Assembly: GCA_036768485.1 (NCBI GenBank)
Contig: JAVLUZ010000163.1
Location: forward strand, 700,635-764,634
Length of the DNA: 64,000 nt
Source of the DNA: Mermis nigrescens
Taxonomy: Eukaryota; Nematoda; Enoplea; Mermithida; Mermithidae
Direction: 5' to 3'
Shown: in pieces, positions 46,423 to 55,339 of the stretch
Layout: each line of letters starts with the position of its first letter
Numbering within the stretch: the first letter of the stretch is position 1
Program-made: the position numbers and the translations under genes
Notes under the pieces: generated by a model
Told to the model about the DNA's origin: nothing
What the model saw: the letters and a program-made list of their open reading frames with translations, nothing else
Database searches by the model: none

Positions 46423-46589
46423 ACCGAAACCGGCCTTTACATTGGTGCCAGGATATGAACTAGGAGTCAAACTATGATGATGAAAAATTTCAAGAAACGT
46501 GTAAAAATTTTAAAAATTTTTTAAAGTTTCAAAATTTTCAAATAGCTTTCTTTGCCTTTCTTCATCATCCAAGTTAAAGATTTTAAATT

Positions 46590-46826
46590 AAAACACGGTG
46601 AAAACAGAGTTTGTGACAAAAATGACCGAATGCGCGATTTTTATCTGTAAGTTGATTGATCTGATGGAAGTGGAGAATAGCTTATGCCTCACTGTTATTG
46701 AAAAAACCTTTTAGCTACGTAGCTACAGTGAGATCCAGCGACCTACAGTAAATAAGAAAGAATGGGTTACTGTAGTCTCCGAAAACATTTACTGAAAAAG
46801 CTCTCGGATAAATTAAACAGACTATA
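46590..46826 (-). mobile_element. Partial copy of the tRNA-bearing MITE family
   Basis: On the minus strand it begins TATAGTCTGTTTAATTTAT and runs colinear with the first ~240 bases of 11452-11998 (GAGAGCTTTTTCAGTAAATG, TCACTGTAGCTAC, ATCAGATCAATC). The tRNA-like part and far end are missing. Confidence 0.75.
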
Positions 46827-47061
46827 GGTGGTATATTATGTATGACCTTCCAGGCCATTTGGGGCGCTGGGAATGGAATAGACTACGTACCTATACTTAA
46901 CAGAATTTTGTTTACGAAAGTATTTTACACACTGATTCCCTGATCTTCTTCGCTTTACATTTGGCTGTGTTCAATCACTGTTTGCAAATCTCAAAGCTTG
47001 GTCATTCATTAACTCTACACATCTTTTTTATGCAATGACTAATGCATACATAATGTTATAG

Positions 47062-47210
47062 CTCTAATGTCCAATAAAGGACCGAACTTCATGAAGCTCG
47101 CAAAGGAGCAAGGCTGGACTGATGAAGATCTGCGCAAGAGTTACGATGCAACAATTCATAAATTAGCAGAAGGAACTCCAATTTTGAAATTACCTCAAGA
47201 GCTTTTAAAG
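47062..47210 (+). CDS. Single predicted coding exon, unrecognised
   Basis: After acceptor TGTTATAG an open stretch contains ATG at 47067-47069 and 48 codons to donor GTATGT at 47211, phase 0. The product starts MSNKGPNFMKLAKEQGW and is hydrophilic and probably helical (DEDLRKSY, HKLAEGT). Codon use is balanced and GC content higher than the flanks, as for the other exons here. No domain is recognised and the partner exons were not found. It lies between the right dyad array and a MITE. Confidence 0.4.
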
Positions 47211-47459
47211 GTATGTATGTACCTGAACGTATAAATTCCTGATATTTTATAGTCTATTTCATTTATTCGAGAGCTTTTTCAGTGAATTTCTTTGAAGGCT
47301 ACAGTATGCCTAACTAGTTGATTTACAGTAACACTACAGAAAAGTTGAGTGGAGTGAGCGGATTCTTTCATTTCTGATGCACTAAACCGTGCATATAGAC
47401 TCAATTCAAGCATCTAAACAGTGCTGTGACACACTACAGTAAGTGCGCTGAATAAAAAT

Positions 47460-47529
47460 CTTCCAGCAGGAATCGAACTCGTGTTGTTTCGACGACAATC
47501 AGACGTTCTACCACCACGGTAAGCGGAAG
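47460..47529 (-). other. tRNA-like sequence in the second MITE copy
   Basis: On the minus strand: A-box-like TACCGTGGTGGTAGAACG, B box AGTTCGATTCC (10 of 11 consensus positions), a D stem CGT/ACG and acceptor-like ends TTCCGCT / GCTGGAA with mostly pairing bases. Although the copy is clearly diverged from 11711-11779, both Pol III boxes remain. Confidence 0.55.
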
Positions 47530-47691
47530 TTTTATGCCATGTTCAAAATGCTAGTCTATTGTGTTTAAAGGTCGATTTATGACAATCGAATGCGCGAATT
47601 CCATCCGCATGTTGCATGATCTGCTGAAAGACGAGAATAAATTATGCCGTAAAAATTTAATTGAAAATCTCTTCTTTCCTGTGTACGTAGC

Positions 47692-47861
47692 CAGGGGCGA
47701 CTTTGGGAAGGGCGGCCGCCCCCCCATCGGCCCAAAATAGTGCGCAAAATTAGTGATTTTTGAGCGTTTTTTCGCGATTTTCGGGTTAAAACGGCTATGT
47801 AGTCAGGGTTCCGCCCCCTTAGAGGTACCGCCCCCTTGGGAAAATCCTGGATCCGCCACTG
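47692..47861. mobile_element. hAT MITE, 170 bp
   Basis: Starts CAGGGGCGACTTTGGG, ends CTGGATCCGCCACTG. Flanks TACGTAGC (47684-47691) and TTCGTAGC (47862-47869) agree at 7 of 8 bases. Inserted in the MITE 47248-47944. Confidence 0.85.
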
Positions 47862-47959
47862 TTCGTAGCTACAATGATCTCTAAGTGACCTACAGTAAAT
47901 AGAGAATATAGGGTGCTGTGCCTCGGAAAAGATTTGCTGAAAATCCTATTCAGAAGTAA

Positions 47960-48185
47960 AAATCGGCGATGTCGCCGATTTTAGTCGGCGATTTTCCCGA
48001 TTTTGGTGGGCAAAATCCGCGACATCGCCGATTTTGCCGATTTTAATCGGCGATTTCTGCGATTTTCCTGATTAAAATCGGCAAAGTCGGCAATATCGCC
48101 GACTAAAATCGGCAGAATCGCCATTGTCGGCGATTCTCCCGATTTTCTTTGTTAACATAGCCGATTATGCCCGTTTTAGTGGGCT
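47960..48185. repeat. Left cluster of TCGGCGA palindromes
   Basis: CGGCGAT or its inverse ATCGCCG occurs roughly every 10-25 bases, on both strands, forming overlapping palindromes such as ATCGGCGATGTCGCCGAT. Mirror cluster at 49840-50145. Confidence 0.9.
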
Positions 48186-48305
48186 ATTCCGGCCGATTTT
48201 GTCCCCGATTATGCATATTCCAGATATGTATCATGGACAAAACTAGGCAAAAAAGAAATGCTCTGCAGTTCCGACTAGGTACATTATATATTATTAGCAG
48301 TCACG

Positions 48306-48706
48306 ATGGACAGTGAATGTTTGTCCGAAATTCTGCAGTTGTATCTAAGCTACAAATTACTGAAAGCGACTCAGAAAAAACGCAAACAAACGCGTTTTAT
48401 TTTTGCAGTTCGTGAAAAGTATGGCCATTATCATTCTCTTGTCCCTCAGATGCGTTTGCATGATCATGAAAGCTTTTTTAAATTTTTCCGCATGTTGCCA
48501 AAAAATTCGACGAATTATTGATAGAAGTTGATCCGCTAATACAAAAAAGTGGAAAATGGAGAAAACCTATTCCACCGGGTGAAAGATTAGCCATGACTCT
48601 GCGCTTTTTGTCAACTGGTGAAGATATGCAAGACATTTCGTTCAACTTTCGTGCCGGTTTATCAACAGTGTCTGGAATTATCAGAGATACCCGTGAAGCA
48701 TATCTA
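48306..48706 (+). pseudogene. HARBI1-like: HARBI1-like PIF/Harbinger transposase, N-terminal remnant with frameshift
   Basis: ATG at 48306 opens 71 codons (MDSECLSEILQLYLSY..., ending FKFFRMLPKNSTNY). A one-base frameshift near 48500 moves the match into the next frame (ELLIEVDPLIQKSG, then IPPGERLAMTLRFLSTGE, FRAGLSTVSGIIRDT). These match the N-terminal, DNA-binding helix-turn-helix part of HARBI1-type transposases, in which a [FR]F-x-R-M segment, the P(I/A)ERLA-TLRFL motif and the S-(F/Y)-x-FR-x-G-x-S(T)(V/I)S motif come in this order. The match stops at about residue 130, where the GATAAA repeat begins. The whole DDE nuclease domain is missing, so the remnant cannot transpose anything. Confidence 0.85.
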
Positions 48707-48710
48707 TTTC

Positions 48711-48893
48711 GCAAGATAAATTCCTATCAAAAAGATAAAGATAAAGATAAAGATAGCCTGTGATTTTTCCAAAAGATAAAGATAAAGATGAGAATGAAGA
48801 TAAAAAAATCGTCATGATAAAGATAAAGATATCTTTATCTTTAACTTTATCTTGCTAAAAAGATAAAGATAAAGATATCTTTTACAACACTAG
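48711..48893 (+). repeat. GATAAA-rich dispersed element, copy 1
   Basis: GATAAA tandem tracts separated by fixed short spacers (AATTCCTATCAAAAA, GCCTGTGATTTTTCCAAAA), then a palindromic AAAGATATCTTT, ending TCTTTTACAACACTA. Copies at 51565-51740 and 53334-53484 keep spacers and ends, so this is a mobile or dispersed element and not a simple microsatellite. Confidence 0.8.
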
Positions 48894-48959
48894 TTTACTG
48901 ATGTTCAAGCATGGGAGTTGAGGAGGGGGTTAGTCGTGGAATGGTATTTTTTATTTTGT

Positions 48960-49062
48960 TAAAATGGCATTTTTTCGCCATACCACCATTTTTAAGACTA
49001 TTTTTTGACCTTTGAAAAATCATGCACCCCCAGAATTTTCTTGCTGCCCACGTATGGTTTTA
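48960..49062 (-). mobile_element. Partial hAT MITE, family A
   Basis: On the minus strand starts CATACGTGGGCAGCAAGAAA and carries the first ~100 bases of the family (AAAAAATAGTCTTAAAAATG, CGAAAAAATGCC). Confidence 0.75.
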
Positions 49063-49517
49063 ACCCCCATCCCAAAAAATTGGGGATGAGCAATTGGGGA
49101 TTTTTGGAAAAAATGCCCAAAAAAGTGGCGACTTATTACTGTTTAACATCATTATTTGACGTTTGAACACAAAAAATTTTCGGTGCTTCGGGCCAAAAGA
49201 TCACTTTTTCTTTAGAAAATTATATTCCATAAATATTCCATAAATGAGGATAAGATTTAACAAATTCAATAAGCCGTTCATCAAACGACGCCGCCATTTG
49301 GGACTAGCTTATAACAATTCTGTACCCACTTCCGTAGAATAAAAAGAAATTTATATGCCGTGTTTTATGATTACGTATCTGTACTAGCAAGAGAGTGACT
49401 GCAACATTTACATACATAGTTTAGCACACCAGCAAAGTGCATTAACTGCACGCAACATGAGTACCTGTACACAATTACATAATTTTTGGCGACACACGCA
49501 TAAATAAGCCCCGTGTG

Positions 49518-49780
49518 CATACGTGGGCAGCAAGAAAATTCTGGTAGGGGGGGGTCGCAAGATCTTTTGAAGGTCAAAAAATGGCCTTAAAAATGGTGGT
49601 ATGGCGATAAAAACACCATTTTTCGACGTCTCTCATCAAGCACTATCCATTGGCATCACAAAATTGCGAAAAAAACGAAAAAAATTTTCAAAAATTGAAT
49701 TCTGGGGGGTATTTTGATTTCTGGGGGGTATTTTGGTTTCTGGGGGGTGCATACCCCCGAAACCCCCACGCCCAGGTGTG
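49518..49780 (+). mobile_element. hAT MITE, family A, 263 bp, perfect target duplication
   Basis: CCCGTGTG at 49510-49517 and 49781-49788. Starts CATACGTGGGCAGCAAG, ends CCACGCCCAGGTGTG. Full set of family A landmarks. Confidence 0.93.
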
Positions 49781-49839
49781 CCCGTGTGCCCCTTCATCAT
49801 GTAGGATTCTTGCGATTATCGGGAGAAATAGAAACGAGT

Positions 49840-50145
49840 TCTATCTCCCCGATTCTGGTCGGCGATTCTGCCGATTCAAATCGGAGAAAATCGGCGACAT
49901 CGCCGATTTCTGTTGCGATTTTCCCGATTCTCCCGATTTTTCGGCAAAATCGGGAGAATCGCCGACTAAAATCGGGAAAATCGCAGCCAAAAATCGGCGA
50001 TATCGCCGATTTTGCCGATTGTAGTCGGCGATTTTCCCGATTTTGCCGATCGGTCGGGTAAATCGGCAACGTCGGCGATCCTCCCGATTGCCACTTGTGA
50101 ATCAGCTACGATTAATAGGATTTCTGCGATGTCGCCGATTGTTAC
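49840..50145. repeat. Right cluster of TCGGCGA / TCGGGAGA palindromes
   Basis: Same motif as 47960-48185 with a variant GATTCTCCCGATT. The pattern includes AAATCGGCGATATCGCCGAT and CGATTTTGCCGATTGTAGTC. Open frames on both strands here are artefacts of the short-period repeat. Confidence 0.9.
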
Positions 50146-50229
50146 TTCTGAATAGGGCTTTATGTTTTCGATCTTTTTCCTCTTTACTTAATAAATAACA
50201 GCTTGCCATTGTAGATTTTTTACCTGATC

Positions 50230-50925
50230 ATAAAGCTTGACTTTCCGCACACAAGCTGTTTCGGTCTATAAGCAAAGCTGGTTGAATAACTGGCGACTAA
50301 GTAGCCTGAAAAAATGGGTAGAATTTTAAAAACGCTCTAACAATGAGCTGACACATGCAATCATAGCATTGATCTGATATATAAGTCTAACCTTTGGCTT
50401 ACCGTCGATAAGAATTCTTAAAATTTACGTACGAACTTATGTAAAACTGAATATAGCTATAGTATTAAGTTAGAAAATCCAAATGAAATTTGATGCATTA
50501 CTTGTTCCTTATAGAATTATTCTTGAAATAAAAACAAAAGTACCACCGGGTGGCAATCAACCACGAATGACGGTACATGTATGTAGATCGGTGCATCGCA
50601 AACAGCACAGGTTAAGCGCCATTGGCACAAACAAATTTTCTACAGAAAAACGCACCGCAAAACATGGCAGGGCTGGTCGATGGGCGTCACAGCCATTGGT
50701 GAGCTTTAGTGAGCTAAAAATGGCTCATTGAAGTAAAGTAGAAATTTTCTAGTTCACGCTTTTAATGAGTGCGTAATTTTGCAATTAAAAAATTTGGCTA
50801 ATTAAAAAATATAGGTCAGAAATAGGTGAAATGGATTTATGAAGTGAGGATAAAGAGCAGAAAAGGTAAAACGAGGTGCGGGAAAAGTTTTCATGAAAAA
50901 TCCTGCCAATATTGAAGGATCTTGA
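50230..50925. other. No supported gene; decayed MITE-like ends
   Basis: About 50330-50460 resembles the interior of the MITE at 52916-53080 (GCATTGATCTGATATATAAG, TTACCGTCGATAAGAATTCT), so it is an old family member. An 82-codon frame at 50483-50731 reaches a stop without known domain or splice-site support and is left uncalled. Confidence 0.45.
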
Positions 50926-51434
50926 CACCTGTGCGTGCGGAGGGTGGTTTGGGGGTATGCACCATACATAGGTGGGCGGCACCAAGATTCTGGGAAAGCA
51001 AGATTTTTCAAAGGTCGAAAAATGGCCTTAAAAATGGTGGTATTGCGAAAAAATACTAATTTTCAACATTTCTCATCGAGCACTATCCATTGGCATCAAA
51101 AAATTGCGAAAAAAAACAAAAAAATTTCACAAATTAAATTCTGGGGGGAGGTGTTTTGGTTTCTGGGGGTATTTTAATTTCTGGGGGTTGCATACCCCAA
51201 ACCCCCCACGCCCAGGTGTGGTATGCACCCCCCTCAGACACCAAAATAACCCCTCCCAGAATTCTAATGTTCGAATTTTTTTCTGTTTTTTCCGCAATTT
51301 TTTGATGCCAATGGATAGTGCTCGATGAGAAACGTTTAAAAATGGTGTTTCTGCCATATAACCATTTTTGAGGCCATTTTAAGACTTTTGAAAAATCTTA
51401 CTTCCCTCAGAATTCTGGTGCCGCCCACCTATAG
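50926..51434. mobile_element. hAT MITE (family A, reversed) with a second family A copy nested in it
   Basis: The outer element runs from CACCTGTGCGTGC to CCGCCCACCTATAG. At its position 50962 it is split by an inner, forward copy (50963-51220) with perfect duplication GTATGCAC at 50955-50962 and 51221-51228. Joining the outer halves restores the family order. The outer target duplication is no longer visible. Confidence 0.85.
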
Positions 51435-51564
51435 CTAATTACATTGAAGTTCACGATTCAACAGTGCTTATGAGAGCTGACTTTTTGACATTTATCCAGT
51501 AAGTCGGTTTTCTGAATATTTTTTCCCAGGCTTAGACTTATGTGTTGTAGGGTGCTTAGGTCGG

Positions 51565-51740
51565 TATTAGTGTTGTAAAAGATATCTTTACCTTTATCTT
51601 TTCAGCAAGATAAAGTTATCTTCATCTTTCTCTTGACGATTTCTTTATTTTATCTTTATCTTCCTTTGGAAAAATCACAGGCCATCTTTATCTTTATCTT
51701 TATATTTTTGATAGGAATTTATCTTGCTAAAAAAGATAAA
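51565..51740 (-). repeat. GATAAA-rich dispersed element, copy 2 (inverted)
   Basis: Reads TATTAGTGTTGTAAAAGATA at its start, the inverse of the end of copy 1. The GCCATC-containing spacer and GATAGGAATTTATC follow in mirrored order. Confidence 0.8.
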
Positions 51741-51744
51741 GTCT

Positions 51745-52160
51745 GTACATAAGTTAGCACGTAATTAAAAATGTAGTTTTGACGTGAAATACATTTAGAC
51801 GCATTCAAGTTTTACTGTAATACAAGGAAAGAAAAGAAAACGATTGTTTAAAATATACGGCGTGCGGCCCAAAGTAATGCCTGTATATCGACCTAAGTAA
51901 GCGGGAGTGATACCAATCTAACCGGGAGTACTAGCACCCACGTTAATCTAAGTCTAAGCCAAGAAGAATGGAGAAGTTGGAAAAAATCAATAACTGTTGC
52001 AACTATACTTTGTACAGGCGCAGGGTTTTGATGCTTGTGAAAAGAATGAAGTGACTTGCTGTCAGCCAGTAGTAGTAGTAGTACGTGGGTCAGTCAGATA
52101 CCGCGGGTAAACCCCCAAACCTACATTTATGTGTGCTTAATGCCTATCACCTCTTTGACC
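51745..52160. other. No feature seen
   Basis: Unique-looking sequence with a short TAG trinucleotide run (about 52071-52082). No supported frame or repeat. Confidence 0.4.
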
Positions 52161-52163
52161 TCA

Positions 52164-53217
52164 GCAGCCGGTTTCACAAAGCATCTAACTCGAGTTAGCC
52201 GGCTAACTTTTGATTAGACCGGGAAGTTAGACTGCTAACTTTCCTAAGACCGTTTCACAAAGCGGTCTAACTTTGTGGCAGTCTCAAAAAAGTTAGCAGG
52301 CTAACTTTTTCGTGACAGGCGAAAATCTAGTCAGACCGAGTTTTTCCACAAAGCAGTCTAACTTAGTTAGCCGGCTAAATTTTAGTTATAGACAGCATCA
52401 AAAATTAGACTGGATCAGGAGGAGACTAACTCGTGGTCTAACTTTGATTAAACTTATTGTTTCGAAAGCATATTGTATCCTTAGGTAAGATAAACTTTGC
52501 ATGATTATTTTTTACTGAACATTTTTGTTCTAAAAATCATTTTTCATCAAAGTTTAAAAGTTTTAAAAATTTTACGGAATGTTTGCCGATTGTACGTAAA
52601 TCTATTGCAGGATTGATCTAAAATGAAGCAATACCGTGACATTGAACATAGTGATAGCATATAAAATTTTACTGTCCGAAATTATATTACGGCAGTCTTC
52701 TCGCTACATAATTTGGTAGTCAGAGTCATTTTCCCCAATATGTTTTTTATGTGAGAAATGTTATTACTGCGAACCGTTTTTTCTCTATAAGACTCTAATA
52801 TAGTCCAGGCGCCAACAATGTTAGCCCAGGATCAAGCGGAGTTAGCCAGGGAAAGGCATAAATATAGCCTAGGCTCAATAAAAGCCTGGGCTCAATAAGG
52901 TTAGCCCAGTCTCTATAGTCTGTTTCACACAACTTCGGTCATAAATTTTAAAACGATCTCCGACAATAATCTGACAGATTGCGATTATAGCATTGATCTG
53001 ATATATAGTTATCGTAACCCTCGGCTTATTGTCGATGAAAATTCTTAGAATTTATGCACGAAGTTATGTGAAACAGACTATAGTTAGACCGGGAGTTAGA
53101 CTGCTTTGTGAAACCGAAGAAACTTGTGGTCTAACTTTAGCCGGCTAACTCAAAAAGTTAGCAGTCTAACTCTAGTTAGCCGGCTCAAAAGTTAGACCGT
53201 GTTGTGAAACCGGCTGC
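52164..53217. mobile_element. 1.05-kb element with GTTAGCCGGCTAAC-rich ends
   Basis: Starts GCAGCCGGTTTCACAAAGC and ends with the inverse GTTGTGAAACCGGCTGC. Clusters of GTTAGCCGGCTAAC, GTCTAACTT and CACAAAGCGGTCTAAC repeats fill 52180-52440 and 53090-53205 at the two ends. The AT-rich middle has no gene. A MITE (52916-53080) is inserted near the right cluster. Superfamily unknown. Confidence 0.82.
52916..53080. mobile_element. ~165-bp MITE, short relative of the ATAGTCTGTTTCA family
   Basis: Starts TAGTCTGTTTCACACAACTT, ends AAGTTATGTGAAACAGACTA, flanked by TA. The first 13 terminal bases equal those of the tRNA-bearing MITE; the interior (GCATTGATCTGATATATAG) is different and resembles 50330-50460. 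Confidence 0.85.
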
Positions 53218-53333
53218 ACGTGTAAAAGTTAGGACGTTCAGTCGGCTGCTTTGCATCACCCACTCTCGTTTATTGCACTTCACATGCATCGTTCTCCTAA
53301 GTCCTGGCGACCATATTTACACTTTATATTTAT

Positions 53334-53484
53334 CTTTTTGGTTCCTTTATCTGGCAAATTATCTTTACCTTTATCTTTCTTAATTTTTATATCTTTATCT
53401 TTATCTTTTAGATTTTATGATTTCAACTTCATCTTTATCTTTTATCTTGCGAAAAATCCTTATTTTTTACAATACTAGTCGGTA
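53334..53484 (-). repeat. GATAAA-rich dispersed element, copy 3 (partial, diverged)
   Basis: Tracts of ATCTTT with the end TTTTTTACAATACTAGT matching the family terminus. The internal spacers are degraded. Confidence 0.65.
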
Positions 53485-53499
53485 TACTTCCACCTAGGT

Positions 53500-54054
53500 C
53501 GACTTGACTTTACGAAAGATTTTTGAACTATCTATATTCATATCTTTCTAAAACCATTTTTACCAATTTCTGACGGAAACCATATTTTGCAAATTAACTA
53601 AAACTAGTATTTGTTCAATTTTGGCCTTATGCATTATTTGTTTGAGGAAGATTGGACCAATAATGGACAAAAGTGGGTTTTAAAAATTTCTACAACATAT
53701 CTCTTTCGAAAATAATCAATAATCAATTATCAATAATAAAATAATGAATCCGAATAAATTACGGTGTTGTTAAGAACATTCAATATACTCGTGTGTACGT
53801 ATACATATGTGCATATGTGGGTCTGATTGGTGCCAAGCCCATAGAGCATAAATTGTACAATCCGCAAGACCAATGTATAAGTTCGCATCATATAGAAAAA
53901 ATTAAATAAAATCGAGTCAGGTTAGGTCTAATTTGCATGATATACAAAATTAATGACTGAAATGGCTACATGTAAAAAGCGCATATGTATAACTCACATA
54001 TAGGTACATTTGTACATGCGATGAAAAGGTTCATTTAATCCTAATGACTGTGAT
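53500..54054. other. No gene or repeat seen
   Basis: AT-rich with short TATG/ACAT runs. No frame with family resemblance. Confidence 0.4.
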
Positions 54055-54350
54055 CATAGATGCGCAGCATGGTCACTTTGTAGGGTCAGGCCCAGATGTG
54101 TAGAGGGCTGGGGTCTAGACCCCCATAATGAAAAAAGTGAGAAATTTTCTTCGAAAATTAAGGCAAAATAAAGGCCAGAAACGGATGAAAATCCCAAATT
54201 TTCTATAAAAGTGCTTGAAATTGATGAGAAACTGTATAATAATGTATTTTGAACGTACATATTTTAGCAATTTGCCAGTTTTTGATGTCATTTTGACCCA
54301 AAAAAGTCACTAATAGACTCCATGACCGGCTGGCCCACTTTTTCGGACAC
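54055..54350 (+). mobile_element. hAT MITE, family C, diverged
   Basis: Landmarks CATAGATGCGCAGCATGG, AATTAAGGCAAAATAAAGGCC, GTGCTTGAAATTGATGAG and GATGTCATTTTGACCC in family C order. The right end is not sharply defined and no duplication is visible. Confidence 0.65.
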
Positions 54351-54626
54351 GCTATATGTGCATCTACATATCGTCTGGTTTTTCAAACCAAAGGGCCTTA
54401 AACACTGACCTAAAGATTAAAATAGCGTAACAATATCCTTAATTCGCCGTTGATCGGTTAAAACAATTTTGAAGGCAAATTGGATTTTGACGTTATTTTT
54501 GCTAGAAAATTGTCTTTTTTTCTACAAGAAGAGGTTCAAACCTCCCAATCCATCGCCTGCCATTTGCACATGTCCACTCGCGAGACGTTTTTAATGCATG
54601 CCTGCTATTTGACTTCGACTCGAGAT

Positions 54627-54874
54627 CAGATATGCACGGGGTAGGGTCCTAGAATTGCCTAGAATGGAAAAATAGGAAATGTTTTCATGGAAAATGAGGC
54701 AAACTGAAGGCTAAAACGGATGAAAATCAATAATCTTATTCAAAAGCGCTGGAAATTTATGATAAGGTGTGGATAGCAAATGTTTTAATGCTATTTTAGC
54801 ATTTGTACCAGTTTAAGGTCATTTCGGCCCGAAAAAGTTAACTTTTAACCCAGATCGACCATGTTGTGCATATG
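54627..54874 (+). mobile_element. Serial hAT MITE pair, first (family C)
   Basis: Starts CAGATATGCACGGGG, ends CCATGTTGTGCATATG. Left octamer CTCGAGAT (54619-54626) and right octamer GTCGAGAT (54875-54882) differ at one base. Confidence 0.85.
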
Positions 54875-54882
54875 GTCGAGAT

Positions 54883-55044
54883 CATACATGGGCAGCAACG
54901 AAATTCTAGGGCTCCGATTGGCAAAAATGGCCAAAAATAGCACCAAAAATTCAATTCTGGGGTCTTTCGATTTTGGAGGGCCCGTTGGATTCTGGAGGTC
55001 TAGCTAGACCCCTTTTTCTCATTAGCTCCCCACGCCCATATGTG
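54883..55044 (+). mobile_element. Serial hAT MITE pair, second (family B)
   Basis: Starts CATACATGGGCAGCAACG, ends CCACGCCCATATGTG. Left flank GTCGAGAT; right flank GTCGAAGAT is the same with one A added. Landmarks TGGCCAAAAATAGCACC and GGGGTCTTTCGATTTTGG define family B. Confidence 0.82.
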
Positions 55045-55105
55045 GTCGAAGATTTGTAACGGGATATGCTTGCTTAATGCAATGAACGTCTCCTTTCAAT
55101 CTAAG

Positions 55106-55225
55106 GATCCGTACAATCAACCGGAAACTAATGCCGAAGCAGAATTTGAAAAGGCAGAAGCAGCTTTCTATGCAAACCTTCGTACTTTGCGCCTTAATCC
55201 CGATAGATTTAGCTACAGGAATTAA
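55106..55225 (+). CDS. Alternative terminal exon 1, unrecognised gene
   Basis: After acceptor CCTTTCAATCTAAG a phase-0 frame of 40 codons ends in TAA (55223-55225). Its product reads DPYNQPETNAEAEFEKAEAA then FYANLRTLRLNPDRFSYRN, hydrophilic and probably helical. The second half is repeated by the next exon (55245-55337) with 60-70 per cent identity. Upstream exons of the gene are not identified; MITEs occupy the sequence immediately upstream. No family recognised. Confidence 0.45.
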   Translation, partial: DPYNQPETNAEAEFEKAEAAFYANLRTLRLNPDRFSYRN

Positions 55226-55244
55226 TTCGTTCTTTATTGTGCAG

Positions 55245-55337
55245 ACCGAAGCAGCATCGAAAAAGGCGGGAGCAGCTTTCTACGCAAACTTTCAAGCTTT
55301 TTTGCCTCAATCGCACAGATTTAGCGAAAGAAATTAA
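55245..55337 (+). CDS. Alternative terminal exon 2, duplicate of the previous exon
   Basis: Acceptor TTCTTTATTGTGCAG, then a phase-0 frame of 31 codons to TAA (55335-55337). The product shares the frame EA..KA.AAFYAN......P...RFS.RN with the exon at 55106. The acceptor is stronger than that of exon 1. Same phase and same type of stop make the two exons interchangeable as C-terminal ends. Confidence 0.45.
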   Translation, partial: TEAASKKAGAAFYANFQAFLPQSHRFSERN

Positions 55338-55339
55338 TT

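Larger units (their letters stand above)
47248..47944 (-). mobile_element. MITE of the tRNA-bearing family, with nested hAT MITE
   Basis: Starts TATAGTCTATTTCATTTATT. In reverse orientation it is colinear with 11452-11998, including the tRNA-like block, CGCACTTACTGTAG and CAGATCATGCAAC-type landmarks. It is interrupted by the hAT MITE 47692-47861, and its last ~30 bases are cut off at 47945 where the next element begins, so it is older than both. Confidence 0.8.
47945..50156. mobile_element. Element with palindrome-rich ends and a Harbinger transposase remnant
   Basis: Starts CCTATTCAGAAGTAAAAATC and ends GATTGTTACTTCTGAATAGG, terminal inverted repeats of about 28 bases with one or two mismatches. 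Both ends continue into dense clusters of AATCGGCGATRTCGCCGATT-type palindromes (47960-48185; 49840-50145). The middle contains a PIF/Harbinger transposase fragment (48306-48706), a GATAAA repeat and hAT MITEs. A 3-bp Harbinger-type target duplication was not found, so the link between ends and transposase is by position. Confidence 0.65.

Noticed and set aside
47960..48185. CRISPR-like array
   Set aside because: The repeats are short overlapping palindromes without regular unique spacers, in a eukaryotic sequence, at the ends of a transposon.
49650..50069. Frames of 90-124 residues on both strands
   Set aside because: They start in a hAT MITE and run through the TCGGCGA palindrome cluster, which has few stops in any frame.
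50483..50731. 82-residue basic reading frame as a gene
   Set aside because: No domain, no splice-site support and no composition contrast with the flanks; kept only as a note.
53251..53478. 75-residue frame
   Set aside because: The second half translates the GATAAA-type repeat and the first half has no features.
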